Shown here: piece after piece, positions 46,550 through 54,848 of the stretch | Layout of the letters: every line of letters starts with the position of its first letter | How positions within the stretch are numbered: the stretch's first letter is position 1 | Origin: Pseudoxanthomonas sp. J31 | GTDB lineage: Bacteria; Pseudomonadota; Gammaproteobacteria; Xanthomonadales; Xanthomonadaceae | Assembly: GCF_000510725.1 (NCBI RefSeq) | Contig: NZ_AZNZ01000009.1 | Span: 62,001-126,000 of the forward strand | DNA length: 64,000 bases | Direction: 5' to 3' | The notes under the pieces: model-generated | Seen by the model: only the letters and a program-made list of their open reading frames with translations | Database searches by the model: none | Told to the model about the DNA's origin: nothing | Translations under genes and position numbers: made by a program

Positions 46550-46581
46550 GGGAGAAAGGAAGCGGGCCGGGGCCCGCTTCC
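46550..46581 (-). terminator. intrinsic terminator after the EF-hand gene
   Basis: An 11-base perfect stem (GGAAGCGGGCC at 46558-46568 with its complement at 46571-46581), running on the minus strand into TTTCTCC. It begins about 20 bases after the EF-hand stop codon. Confidence 0.8.
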
Positions 46582-46601
46582 GTCATGCATGGGGTGCCGC
46601 G

Positions 46602-46958
46602 TTACTCCTGCGGCGCGCCGCCCTGCTGCTGGTTGTGGATGAAGGTGCGGTACTCCTCGGGGGTCAGTTCGCCATCGCCGTCGGCGTCGGCCGTGGCGAA
46701 CACGCTGGACAGCGCGGAGTGGGCCTGGGCCTCGCTGCGGCTGATGCTGCCGTTGCCGTCGGTGTCCAGGTCGGCCCAGCTCTGGCCCTGGCCGCTGGCG
46801 CCGGCCTGCGACTGCTGTGCCGCGCCGGCCTGGGCCTGGGCCTGGGTCGGGGTCTGCTGCTCGGTGGGCGTGGTGCTCTGCGCGAACGCCAGCGGCGCGG
46901 CGGCAATCATGCCCAGGAACAGCAGGCCGGTCGGGGTGCGGGTGTGGTGCTTGTTCAT
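46602..46958 (-). CDS. secreted EF-hand domain protein
   Basis: A 118-residue protein with a signal peptide (cleavage after AFAQ, about residue 27), a Gln/Thr/Ala-rich linker, and two EF-hand loops: DLDTDGNGSISR (about 63-74) and DADGDGELTPEE (about 90-101). Both keep Asp at positions 1, 3 and 5 and Glu/Ser near position 12, so calcium binding is likely. Such proteins are common in Xanthomonadaceae periplasm; no partner is known. ATG at 46958 has GGAG eight bases upstream. A 207-base gap to the next gene holds only GC-rich short palindromes. Confidence 0.88.
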   Translation of the reverse strand: MNKHHTRTPTGLLFLGMIAAAPLAFAQSTTPTEQQTPTQAQAQAGAAQQSQAGASGQGQSWADLDTDGNGSISRSEAQAHSALSSVFATADADGDGELTPEEYRTFIHNQQQGGAPQE

Positions 46959-47165
46959 TGGCGTACTCCGTCGGGTGGAAGGACGTGACTGCTTGCTTTG
47001 CAGAACACGGGTCGCACCTTGCAACGTCGCGGATGAACCGGATTTGGGCCGCGGCCGCGCCGCGAACGCGGCGTTAACCACAGCGTCCGCGCTGCGTTGT
47101 AGCCGCTGGTTAGCGGCGCGTGGACGCCAGGTTAGGGGCGTCTTCAAGGACGCCATGTAACCGCT

Positions 47166-47558
47166 TTAGCGGGCCTCGTCGGGCCCGGTGGAGTTCCCGC
47201 CGGGGGCACGCCGGTGGCTGAACAGCCACCAGCCCAGCACGCTGCCGGAGGTGGCGCCGATCACTTCCAGCAGGACCCGGGTGCCCAGGTTGTCGGCGTC
47301 GTGGATGCCGGCCAGGGCCAGGCGCGCGTACAGCGGCGACTCCAGCTTCACCATGCCGATGTAGAACAGGTTCCAGGCATCCAGCCCCGCGGCGATGGCG
47401 GTGGCGATGACCGCGCCCCAGCCAACCACGTGCCCGATCTGCATGCCGGTGCGTCGCCCGAGCCAGGCCCATCCGGCGTACACCAGCACGCCGACGAGGA
47501 AGGCGATCAGTCCGGCTTCGAGGCAGCCAAGCAGGCCGGTGTGCAGCGGAAGGTTCAT
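47166..47558 (-). CDS. hypothetical membrane protein
   Basis: A 130-residue protein with four hydrophobic segments (about 8-32, 42-61, 64-84 and 93-113) and a short hydrophilic tail. No motif identifies a family. The sequence HDADNLGTRVLLEVIG between segments 3 and 4 may be functional. ATG at 47558. A CPXCG zinc-ribbon gene lies 54 bases upstream on the same strand. The frames here show normal codon use for the genome. Confidence 0.7.
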   Translation of the reverse strand: MNLPLHTGLLGCLEAGLIAFLVGVLVYAGWAWLGRRTGMQIGHVVGWGAVIATAIAAGLDAWNLFYIGMVKLESPLYARLALAGIHDADNLGTRVLLEVIGATSGSVLGWWLFSHRRAPGGNSTGPDEAR

Positions 47559-47612
47559 CGGGCGGGCGGGACCTGGGCAAACGGGCCGACAAGTCTAGCC
47601 GGGCCGGTCGCC

Positions 47613-47801
47613 TCAGTCCTCGCCCTCGCGGCGGGCGGCCAGCGCCACCTGGCCGTCCGCGTCCACCGTCACGTCCAGCAGGATCGGCTGGCAGCAGACC
47701 TGGCAGTCCTCCACGTACTGCTGGTTGCCGCCACTGGGATCCACCGGGGTCTCGAAGCTCTCCCCGCACCAGGGGCATTGCACGGTCAGCCACTCTTCCA
47801 T
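47613..47801 (-). CDS. CPXCG motif-containing zinc-ribbon protein
   Basis: A 62-residue protein with two Cys pairs, VQCPWCGESF at the start and DCQVCCQP in the middle, matching the conserved Cys-rich PF14255-type family. The pairs should bind one zinc. The middle has QQYVEDCQ, a family signature. Function is unknown; it is too short for an enzyme. The start lies 13 bases after the VanX-type gene stop, so it is probably cotranscribed with the leftward arm of the peptidoglycan-fragment locus. Confidence 0.9.
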   Translation of the reverse strand: MEEWLTVQCPWCGESFETPVDPSGGNQQYVEDCQVCCQPILLDVTVDADGQVALAARREGED

Positions 47802-47814
47802 CAGCGCACCTCCG

Positions 47815-48561
47815 TCAGCGCACCGGGACGTCGTAGGCGAGGGTCGGATCCGGTTCCGGGTCCAGGGTGTAATGCCACCACTCCCGCGTGTAGTTGCGGA
47901 AGCCGCCGGCCACCATCGCCGCGCGCAGGCGCTGGCGGTTGGCCTGCTGCGCCGGCGCCACCGGGGCGTCGGTGTGCGCGGACGGGTCGAAGAAGTCGAA
48001 CGGGGTGCCCATGTCCAGCGGCTCGCAGCGGCCGTCGCCGTCGCAGCGCACCAGGGTCAGGTCGACGGTGGCGCCGCGGCTGTGGCCGGAACTGTCGGCG
48101 ATGTACTCCGGCACCAGCGCGTCCTTGTCCACCCGCGGGTACCAACGTGCCTTCTGTCCCGGGTCGTCGTCGGCGCGCGCCCAGTGCATGAAGGCCTGCA
48201 CCGCACGCACCGGGCGGTAGCAGTCGTAGACCAGCAGGCCCAGGCCCTCGGCCTGCAGGTCCTGCTGCACCCGGGCCAGGGCCTCGGCCACCGGCCGCAG
48301 CAGCAGGCAGGCGTTGCCTTCGTAGCCGGGTACCGGCGCACCGGTGAAGTTGTCCGGTCCGGCATAGCGCGCCTCCACGCGGATGCCGGGGGCCAGGGTG
48401 CGGACCTCGACCAGGCCGGCCGCGGCGGCGTCGCGTGCCGGCGACACCCGCACCGGTTCGCCGCCGGCCACCGCCGGCGCCAGCAGCAGCGCCGCCAGCA
48501 GCGCGCACAGGCGCTCAGGGGCAGTCGCGCTCGCGCACGAAACGGAGGTCCTGGTAGTCAT
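47815..48561 (-). CDS. VanX-type D-alanyl-D-alanine dipeptidase
   Basis: A 248-residue secreted zinc dipeptidase. After an N-terminal signal-like stretch (LCALLAALLLAPAVAGG), the catalytic domain shows the VanX/DdpX signature: YDCYRPVRAVQAF, the metal motif SGHSRGATVDLTL (His and Asp) and REWWHYTL with the third His and catalytic Glu region. It should cleave D-Ala-D-Ala or related dipeptides in the periplasm. ATG at 48561 overlaps the end of the serine-hydrolase gene by 47 bases; no better start exists. A role in nutrient recovery rather than vancomycin resistance is likely, since no vanHA or regulator is nearby. Confidence 0.9.
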   Translation of the reverse strand: MTTRTSVSCASATAPERLCALLAALLLAPAVAGGEPVRVSPARDAAAAGLVEVRTLAPGIRVEARYAGPDNFTGAPVPGYEGNACLLLRPVAEALARVQQDLQAEGLGLLVYDCYRPVRAVQAFMHWARADDDPGQKARWYPRVDKDALVPEYIADSSGHSRGATVDLTLVRCDGDGRCEPLDMGTPFDFFDPSAHTDAPVAPAQQANRQRLRAAMVAGGFRNYTREWWHYTLDPEPDPTLAYDVPVR

Positions 48562-50074
48562 AGCTGAAGTCCGCTTCCGGATCGACCTTGGACAGGCGCA
48601 GGGTACCCCCGCCCGCCTCCGGCGGGTGCAGCCAGGCCTCCGCGTCGATGCCGTCGTCGTCCCAGTCCAGCAGCCAGCGCTCGCCCACCCGCATCAGCCG
48701 CCCGCGCATGCGTGGCGAGCGCACCGAGGCGAAGCCGATGCCGTCGGCGCGCGGGCACAGCGCCACCTCGCCGAACCACGGATCGCGCCAGATCCCGAGC
48801 AACGCCGCGGCCTCGCGGCGCGTGGCCGGGCGCCGCGCGCGGGTGTCCGGCGCCGGCTCGGCCTGGCGGCGCAGGGCGTGTTCGCGCTCCAGCAGGGCGG
48901 CGTAGTGGGCCACGTCCAGGGCCGGATCCGGGCGGGTGTAGCGCTTGGCCAGCACCTGGCCCAGCACCGTGCGCGCGTCCTCGGCCTCGCCGTTGATGAG
49001 GATGACGATGCCGGTGCGCAGGTCCGGCAGCAGGATCACCGAGGAATACATGCCCGACAGGGTGCCGGTGTGGGCCACCTTCCAATGCCCGTCCATGTCG
49101 GACAGGCGCCAGCCGTAGCCGTAGGCATGGAAGTGGCTGTTGTCCCACTCGCGCATGCGCCGGCCCACCGGCATCGGCATGTGCCCGGTCCACGCCTGCT
49201 GGCGCTGCTCCGCCGACAGCCACGGCTGCGCCGGATCCAGCCAGGCGCCCACCCAGCGCAGCATGTCCTCCAGGCTGCAGCGGATGCCGCCGGCGGCCAT
49301 CGAGGTGATGTCCGGGACCACGCCCCGCTCCGGCGGCGCCGGCAGGTTGCGCCCGTCCACGCGCCGGTGCGGGCGCGCGATCGGGCCGGCTTCGCCGGCG
49401 TTCCAGCTGCCCACGCGGCAGCCGTCCATGCCCAGCGGCGCGAACACCTCCTCGCGCACCAGCTGCGCGTAGGGCTTGCCGCCGGCCGCGGCCGCGACCT
49501 CGCCGGCGACCACGTACAACAGGTTGTCGTAGGCGTAGCCGGAGCGGAAGCTGGTCACCGGCTCCAGGTGCGCCAGCCCGGCGATGATGTCGGCGCGGGT
49601 GAAATCGTTCGGTTCCGGCCACAGCATCAGGTCGCCCGCGCCCAGGCCCAGGCCGCTGTTGTGCACCAGCAGGTCGCGCACCTGCATGTTGGCGGTGACC
49701 CAGGGGTCGTGCATGCGGAACTGCGGCAGGTGCTTCACCACCGGGTCGTCCCAGCGCAACCGGCCCTGGTCGACCAGCCGCGCCAGCACCGCCGCGGTCA
49801 TGGCCTTGCTGTTGGAGGCGATCTTGAACAGCGCCTCCGGCGTCACCGGCTCGCCGCTGCCGGCGGCAAGCTCGCCGCGCGCCACCACCGCGGCGACCTT
49901 GCCGTCCTCGATCACGCCGACCGCGATGCCGGGCAGGTCGTAGCGGGCGACCGCCTCGTCCACCGCGCGCTCGACGAACGCCTGCGCGGGGCCGGGAAGC
50001 GTTGCGCCGGCCACGGCCGACGCGGCAAAAAAAGCGGCCGCAAGGGCGGCCGCAGGAGGGAGGAAACGCAGCAT
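48515..50074 (-). CDS. serine hydrolase of the beta-lactamase (class C / D-aminopeptidase) family
   Basis: A 519-residue secreted protein with signal peptide (cleavage after AVAGA, about residue 28). The serine domain has SxxK in FKIASNSKAMTA, the Tyr motif YAYDN and the third motif HTG in VAHTGTLSGMYSS. The C-terminal part (about 390-519) is a beta-sandwich extension typical of penicillin-binding-protein-like D-amino acid peptidases (DUF3471-like). It is probably a D-amino-acid-directed peptidase or esterase, not a resistance enzyme. ATG at 50074 follows GAGGAGCAGGTG. A terminator-like hairpin lies within the signal-peptide codons. It is in one unit with the TonB receptor and VanX-type genes. 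Confidence 0.9.
   Translation of the reverse strand: MLRFLPPAAALAAAFFAASAVAGATLPGPAQAFVERAVDEAVARYDLPGIAVGVIEDGKVAAVVARGELAAGSGEPVTPEALFKIASNSKAMTAAVLARLVDQGRLRWDDPVVKHLPQFRMHDPWVTANMQVRDLLVHNSGLGLGAGDLMLWPEPNDFTRADIIAGLAHLEPVTSFRSGYAYDNLLYVVAGEVAAAAGGKPYAQLVREEVFAPLGMDGCRVGSWNAGEAGPIARPHRRVDGRNLPAPPERGVVPDITSMAAGGIRCSLEDMLRWVGAWLDPAQPWLSAEQRQQAWTGHMPMPVGRRMREWDNSHFHAYGYGWRLSDMDGHWKVAHTGTLSGMYSSVILLPDLRTGIVILINGEAEDARTVLGQVLAKRYTRPDPALDVAHYAALLEREHALRRQAEPAPDTRARRPATRREAAALLGIWRDPWFGEVALCPRADGIGFASVRSPRMRGRLMRVGERWLLDWDDDGIDAEAWLHPPEAGGGTLRLSKVDPEADFSYDYQDLRFVRERDCP
50027..50053 (-). terminator. terminator-like hairpin inside the serine-hydrolase signal peptide
   Basis: On the minus strand GCGGCCGC, a CCTT loop, GCGGCCGC and then seven T (50027-50033) make an intrinsic terminator, starting 21 bases after the ATG at 50074. 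It lies in codons 8 to 16, coding Ala-rich and Phe residues. Confidence 0.7.
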
Positions 50075-50130
50075 CACCTGCTCCTCGATGCGGGCCTGTC
50101 GTCCATGATCGGGCCCGCGTCGTCCGGTTG

Positions 50131-53100
50131 TCAGTACTCCAGCGCCAGCACCAGCTGGCCGTAGCGCGGCGACTGCAGGAAGCGCTCGCGGCCGAAGAAC
50201 TCGTCGCGGGTGCCGATGCTCGACTCCAGGTCCTGGTAGACCCAGACCGGGCGCTGGCGGTTGAAGATGTTGTACGCCGACAGCTTGGCCGAGAACCTGG
50301 CCGGGCCGAACTGGCGCTCGTAGCCCACGCTCAGGCCGACGTCGATGTACCACGGCATGCGCCCGGCGCCGCCGCGCGCGGAATGCTCGTACACCCGGTC
50401 CGAGGTGCTCCAGGTGTCGCCTTCCTGCGGATTGGCGAAGGCCTCCTCCGGGGTGCACTTGTCCACGCACACGAAGTAGCTGTGGTAGAGCTTCCAGTTG
50501 TACGGGTTGCCGACGCCGAAGCCGGTGATCGGGCCGCCGGAGCGGGCGTCCACGGTCGCGCCCAGGCTCCAGTTCCCGGTCAGGGCGTAGGTGCCGCGCA
50601 GCTTGACCTGGTGGCGGTGGTCGTTGGCCAGCGGGCCATGGCCGCGGTAGTTCACGAACGGGTCGTCGAAGTTCTCGGTGCGGCCGGTATCACCGAAGTT
50701 GGTGTCGGTGTTGACCGGGCCCTCGGCGTTGCCCTCGCTCCAGGACAGGGTGTAGGAGGCGTTGAACGCCCACTTGCCATCCCAGGCGCGGTCCAGCTGC
50801 AGCTCCAACGCCTTGTAGGTGCGCTTGGGCTTGCTCCAGCCGCGCTGGCCGGTCGGGGTCGAGCCCACGTACTCCCACTCGCCGTCGATGTACTCGTAAT
50901 CGTCCGACTCGGTCCAGTAGCCACCCTTCGAGGTATCGACGGTGATGTAGCCGTCGTTGCTGCCGTCGCAGTCGGTGTCGCCCCAGATGGTGACGTCCTT
51001 GCCCGGGTTGCCCATCACCCACACGCTGGGCACGCGGCCGCAGTGGGTGGCGGTGATGTTGATGTCGTCGATGGCGTTGTGCAGCTTGCGGTAGATGCCG
51101 CGCGCGCCCCACGACCACTTCTCGCCCAGCACCTGCTGGAAGCCCAGGATCAGCTCGTCCTGGTAGACCGGGTCCATGTCGGCGTCGACCTCGGCGCGCA
51201 GGTCGCCGACGGTGCCGTCGCCCTGGTCGTCGTCGAAGCCCATGTACTGGCCCAGCACCGGCACCGCGTACTGGACGCCGTCGCGCTCGCGGATCTCCCA
51301 GCCGTCGAGGCCGTAGTAGGTGCGCGCGTCGAGCAGGGCGCCGCCCTGCTTGATGTTGATGACGTTGGCCACCGGCAGGAAGTAGCGGCCGATGTTGCCG
51401 AACACCTTCATCGTGCCCTGGCCGACCGGGTCCCAGGAGAAGCCCAGGCGCGGCGCCCACATGTCGTCCATCTTGATGTAGGTGCGGCCCTCGGCGTCCT
51501 TGTTGTCGAACTCCTCGTAGCGCAGGCCCAGGTTGAGCACCAGGTTGTCGGTGATCGACCAGTTGTCCTCGACGTAGTAGGCGCGGTTGGTCGACTCGAA
51601 CTCGCCGAAGATCGCGTACTGGCGGGCGCGCACGCAGGCGGTGTAGCCGGCCGGGACCAGGAAGCCGCCGCAGTTGGAGTTGTTGGTCAGCGGGGTGGCG
51701 GTATAGACGTTGTACTGCACGCCGCCGGGACCGGAGTAGACCTGGTCGAGGTCGGAGGTGTTGCGCTCGTCGTCGATGCCGAAGCGCAGCAGGTGGTCGC
51801 CCAGGCCCCACTCGAAGTCGATCCGGCTCTGCTTGCGCTCGTCGTTGCGGTCGTAGACGGTGGCGTTGTTGGTGCAGCCCAGCGGCACGCCCGGGTCCGG
51901 CACGCCGGAGGCGCGGGTGACGTAGTTGCAGTCCACGTCGTTGGGCGAGCCGGTGACGCTGTTGCGCTCGTTGCGGCCGTGCATCACCTTCATCGACAGG
52001 TTGTCGGTCAGGTACGAGCTCCAGGTCAGCGCCCAGTTGGTGCCGCCGGTCTCCGAGTAGGAGTCGCTGAGCTTCTGCCCGACCTTGCCGCTGTCGAAGT
52101 CGTAGGCGTAGGTGGTGGTGTCGGTGCGGTTCTCGTTGGAGAACGCCATCAGGCTCAGCAGGTTGCGGTCGGTGACCTGCCAGTCCAGGGTGGTGCCCCA
52201 GAAGCCGTCGTCCGAGTCGCCGCGGTTGAACGAGGTGCCGGCGTCGTTGGTGTTCTCCGGCTCGACCTTGCGGCCCTCGTACATGGCGAAGAAGAACAGC
52301 CGGTCCTTCACGATCGGGCCGGAGGCCCACACGTTAAGGCGCGTGGAGTCGGTCTTGTCCTTGCTGCGGGTCAGGTAGCGCTCGCCGTCCAGGTAGCTGT
52401 CGCGCGCCGAGGACTCCCAGTCCTTCGGGCCCCACACCAGCTTGGAGCCGTAGTGGAATTCGTTGGTGCCGGAGCGGGCCACGGCGTTGACCACGCCGCC
52501 GGTGGTGCGGCCGAACTCCACCGAGTAGCCGCCGGTCTTGACCTGGAAGTCCTCGTAGAAGTCGAACGGCGCCTCGGAGAAGCCGACGCGGTTGTAGAAG
52601 TCGGTGACGTTGAGGCCGTTGACGTAGAACGCGTTCTCGGCCACCGACGAGCCGCCGAAGGAGATGCCGCCGAAGGAGGCGCTGCCGGAAGCCACGCCCG
52701 GGGCCAGCAGCGCCACCGAGGTGACGTTGCGGTCCACCGGCAGGCGCGCCAGCTCCTCGGCGTTGATGTTCATCGCCGACTCGGTGGAGGTCACGTCCAC
52801 CGGGGTGACGAAGCGGGTGCCGACCACTTCGATGCTCTGCAGGGTCGCCGGCTCGGCCGCCAGGTTGACCGAGGCGGTGGCACCGAGGGTGACGGTCACG
52901 GTGGCCTGCTGCCCGCCCTCGGCCTGCACCGTGTAGGTGCCCGGCGGCAGCAACGGCAGGCGGTAGCTGCCGTCCTCGCCGGCGGTGACGGTGCGGGTGA
53001 AGCCGGTGGCCGGGTTGGTGATCGTCACCCTGGCCCCGGCCTCGGCGCGGCCCGCCACCGCGCCGGTGGCGCTCTGCCCCATCGCCATCGGTGCCATCGT

Positions 53101-53160
53101 GCCCAGGCACGCGCCGAGCGCCATCGCCAGCGCCGCCTTCCTCAGGATCCTGCTGTTCAT
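50131..53160 (-). CDS. Oar-type TonB-dependent receptor with carboxypeptidase-regulatory N-domain
   Basis: A 1009-residue outer-membrane receptor. After the signal peptide (cleavage after MAMGQ, residue 29) comes a carboxypeptidase regulatory-like domain (about 30-100, AGARVTITNPATGFTRTVTAGEDGSYRLPLLPPGTY), then a plug with VNGLNVTDFYNRVGFSEAPFD and VEFGRTTGGVVNAVARSG, and a large barrel. The end, RYGQLVLALEY, is a normal barrel terminus. Oar-like receptors often take up peptides or large substrates. ATG at 53160 has GGGAGAGA upstream. It is 30 bases after the transglutaminase gene and 56 bases before the serine hydrolase gene, so it lies in one leftward unit. Confidence 0.93.
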   Translation of the reverse strand: MNSRILRKAALAMALGACLGTMAPMAMGQSATGAVAGRAEAGARVTITNPATGFTRTVTAGEDGSYRLPLLPPGTYTVQAEGGQQATVTVTLGATASVNLAAEPATLQSIEVVGTRFVTPVDVTSTESAMNINAEELARLPVDRNVTSVALLAPGVASGSASFGGISFGGSSVAENAFYVNGLNVTDFYNRVGFSEAPFDFYEDFQVKTGGYSVEFGRTTGGVVNAVARSGTNEFHYGSKLVWGPKDWESSARDSYLDGERYLTRSKDKTDSTRLNVWASGPIVKDRLFFFAMYEGRKVEPENTNDAGTSFNRGDSDDGFWGTTLDWQVTDRNLLSLMAFSNENRTDTTTYAYDFDSGKVGQKLSDSYSETGGTNWALTWSSYLTDNLSMKVMHGRNERNSVTGSPNDVDCNYVTRASGVPDPGVPLGCTNNATVYDRNDERKQSRIDFEWGLGDHLLRFGIDDERNTSDLDQVYSGPGGVQYNVYTATPLTNNSNCGGFLVPAGYTACVRARQYAIFGEFESTNRAYYVEDNWSITDNLVLNLGLRYEEFDNKDAEGRTYIKMDDMWAPRLGFSWDPVGQGTMKVFGNIGRYFLPVANVINIKQGGALLDARTYYGLDGWEIRERDGVQYAVPVLGQYMGFDDDQGDGTVGDLRAEVDADMDPVYQDELILGFQQVLGEKWSWGARGIYRKLHNAIDDINITATHCGRVPSVWVMGNPGKDVTIWGDTDCDGSNDGYITVDTSKGGYWTESDDYEYIDGEWEYVGSTPTGQRGWSKPKRTYKALELQLDRAWDGKWAFNASYTLSWSEGNAEGPVNTDTNFGDTGRTENFDDPFVNYRGHGPLANDHRHQVKLRGTYALTGNWSLGATVDARSGGPITGFGVGNPYNWKLYHSYFVCVDKCTPEEAFANPQEGDTWSTSDRVYEHSARGGAGRMPWYIDVGLSVGYERQFGPARFSAKLSAYNIFNRQRPVWVYQDLESSIGTRDEFFGRERFLQSPRYGQLVLALEY

Positions 53161-53190
53161 CCCCGTGTCTCTCCCACAGTGGTGTTGAGG

Positions 53191-54714
53191 TCAATCCCCG
53201 CCCGTCCGCCCGCCTTCGGGCGGCAGCATCCGCCATTGGAACCGGTAGTCCCACTGGTCGAAGTACAGGTTGCCGCCACCCCATTCGGCCTCGCCCCGCT
53301 GCGAGTCCACGGTCTCGGAGCGGAAATGGGTCTTGGCGGGCACGAAGTCGCGCGCGTAGTCGTCGTTGAAGGCGATGCGGTAGGCGTCCAGGCCGCCCAG
53401 GTAGAACCAGCGCAGCGCCGGGTCGTCGCTGTCGAGCTGGCCGGTGGTCACGTCCATCGGCAGCCAGCCGTACGGGGCCAGGTACAGCCAGCCCCAGTCG
53501 TGCATGTTGTCGTAGCCGACGTCCTCGTCGGAGTAGGTCCAGCCGGACTGCCAGCGCGCGGGGATGCCGTTGAGCCGCAGCAGGCTGATCAGCAGCAGGG
53601 TCTGCTGGCCGCAGTCGGCATGGCCGGCGTTGAGCGCGTAGTCGCTGATGTTGGAGATGGTCGAGTACTCGCGCGCGCCGGCCCAGGGGATGCGGTCGAC
53701 CGCGGCGAACAGCTTCTGCGCGATGCGGTACGGATTGGTCTCCCCGCCCACCACCTGGCGCGAGAACGCGCGCAGCTGCGGGGTGAACACCACGTGCGGC
53801 GGGCGCTCGGCCAGGTACGGCGCCAGCTCCGGGTCGGTGCGGTCCACCGGCGCCACCTTGTCCGGGTCCACCGCGAAGTGCCGGGCGTACACGGTCAGTT
53901 CGTAGGTGATGGAGAACTCGGTCGGCTTGCCGGCTTCGGCGCGGCCTTCCAGGTACACGGTGCGCATCGGCGCGTCTTCCGGCGCGACCTGGCCGCCGGC
54001 CGGCGAAGTCCGCACCAGGCGGATGTTTTCCTGCTGCCCCGGGATCGCGCGCGGGTACGGGATCCAGGCGCGCACGGTCTCCCCCGCCGGCACCGCGTCG
54101 GCGTCCACGACCAGCGACTGGGTCACTTCCAGCCGCCGCGGGGCCACGCTGGTGGCGCCGCCGGCGGCCGCGGCCAGCACCTCGGCGTGGTGCGGATGCA
54201 GGCGCTCGAACGGGCCTTCGGAGAACGGCCGCACCGGCGGCGCGCGGCGTGCCGCGGCCTCGGGGCTGAGCCGGAACAGGTTGGACACCGAGCGCTTGAA
54301 CCAGCGGCGCTCGCCGTCGATGTCCATGTGCTCGACCAGGCCGGCCGCGTCCCAGGCGTCGAATTCGGACTCGCGCAGGTCCGGGATCTGCCGGCGCAGC
54401 TGTGCCAGCACCGCCGCGCGGTCGAGGCTGAAGTCCAGGCGGATGCGGCGCATGCGCTCGCGCTCGAACTCCAGCGCCCGCCGCTGCGCGGCATCGCCCT
54501 GCGACAGCAGCGCCGCGATCCGGGCCTCGGCCTCGGCGAAGCGGCCGGCGTCCACCGCTGCCACGATCTCCGGCAGCGGATCGCCCGCGCGGGCCTGCAC
54601 GCTCCCCAGCGCGAGGCACAGCAGCAGGCCGGCGGCCAGGCGGGATGCGCGCCCGCCGCGGACCGGGGTCCGCGCGTTGGCGTGTGCCGCTGGTTGGCGA
54701 GGAGAGGCTTCCAC
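53191..54714 (-). CDS. transglutaminase-like protein
   Basis: A 507-residue secreted protein with a signal peptide ending near VQARA (about residue 42). The transglutaminase core has the Cys-His-Asp triad: Cys in GHADCGQQTLLLISLLRLNGI, His in YDNMHDWGWLYL and Asp in LPMDVTTGQ. The N-terminal part is helical and charged. Such domains often cleave peptides or cross-links rather than join them. GTG start at 54714, with GGGAAGTG upstream. It is the first gene of the leftward unit and shares its promoter region with the NlpC/P60 gene, so a role on peptidoglycan peptides is plausible. Confidence 0.86.
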   Translation of the reverse strand: MEASPRQPAAHANARTPVRGGRASRLAAGLLLCLALGSVQARAGDPLPEIVAAVDAGRFAEAEARIAALLSQGDAAQRRALEFERERMRRIRLDFSLDRAAVLAQLRRQIPDLRESEFDAWDAAGLVEHMDIDGERRWFKRSVSNLFRLSPEAAARRAPPVRPFSEGPFERLHPHHAEVLAAAAGGATSVAPRRLEVTQSLVVDADAVPAGETVRAWIPYPRAIPGQQENIRLVRTSPAGGQVAPEDAPMRTVYLEGRAEAGKPTEFSITYELTVYARHFAVDPDKVAPVDRTDPELAPYLAERPPHVVFTPQLRAFSRQVVGGETNPYRIAQKLFAAVDRIPWAGAREYSTISNISDYALNAGHADCGQQTLLLISLLRLNGIPARWQSGWTYSDEDVGYDNMHDWGWLYLAPYGWLPMDVTTGQLDSDDPALRWFYLGGLDAYRIAFNDDYARDFVPAKTHFRSETVDSQRGEAEWGGGNLYFDQWDYRFQWRMLPPEGGRTGGD

Positions 54715-54768
54715 GACGACACTTCCCGGTGCGGTGGTAATGCCGATGTAACACGCACCGGGGGCGCG

Positions 54769-54788
54769 GTCAATAATTTATTCTTGAC
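54769..54788. promoter_or_regulatory. palindrome 1 in the divergent promoter region
   Basis: GTCAATAATTTATTCTTGAC is a 20-base imperfect palindrome: GTCAA/TTGAC and AAT/ATT arms match, with four central or near-central pairs off. It overlaps the -35 of the rightward promoter at its right end. It is AT-rich in a GC-rich genome, as operators often are. Confidence 0.6.
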
Positions 54789-54814
54789 GTACTGAATAGC
54801 TGGAATAACTATTC
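54784..54814 (+). promoter_or_regulatory. rightward promoter overlapping palindrome 2
   Basis: TTGACG (54784-54789), 16 bases, and TAACTA (54806-54811) form a good sigma70-type promoter for the NlpC/P60 gene. The second palindrome, GAATAGCT (54794-54801) and AACTATTC (54807-54814), covers the spacer and the -10 box; its arms match at seven of eight positions. A bound regulator there would block transcription. The RpiR gene of this unit is the natural candidate. Confidence 0.6.
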
Positions 54815-54848
54815 TTTCGGAACACCCGCCCAAGGGGAGGCCGTCACC

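Noticed and set aside
47815-48561. VanX-type gene as part of a vancomycin-resistance cassette
   Set aside because: No vanH, vanA or vanRS-like genes are nearby; the neighbours are peptidoglycan-peptide catabolism genes.
48515-50074. Serine hydrolase as an antibiotic-resistance beta-lactamase
   Set aside because: The C-terminal beta-sandwich extension, length and neighbours fit D-peptidase-like hydrolases; no AmpR-type regulator is adjacent.
50002-54795. Long open plus-strand frame opposite the serine hydrolase, Oar receptor and transglutaminase genes
   Set aside because: Same antisense shadow effect; the minus-strand products carry signal peptides and intact motifs.
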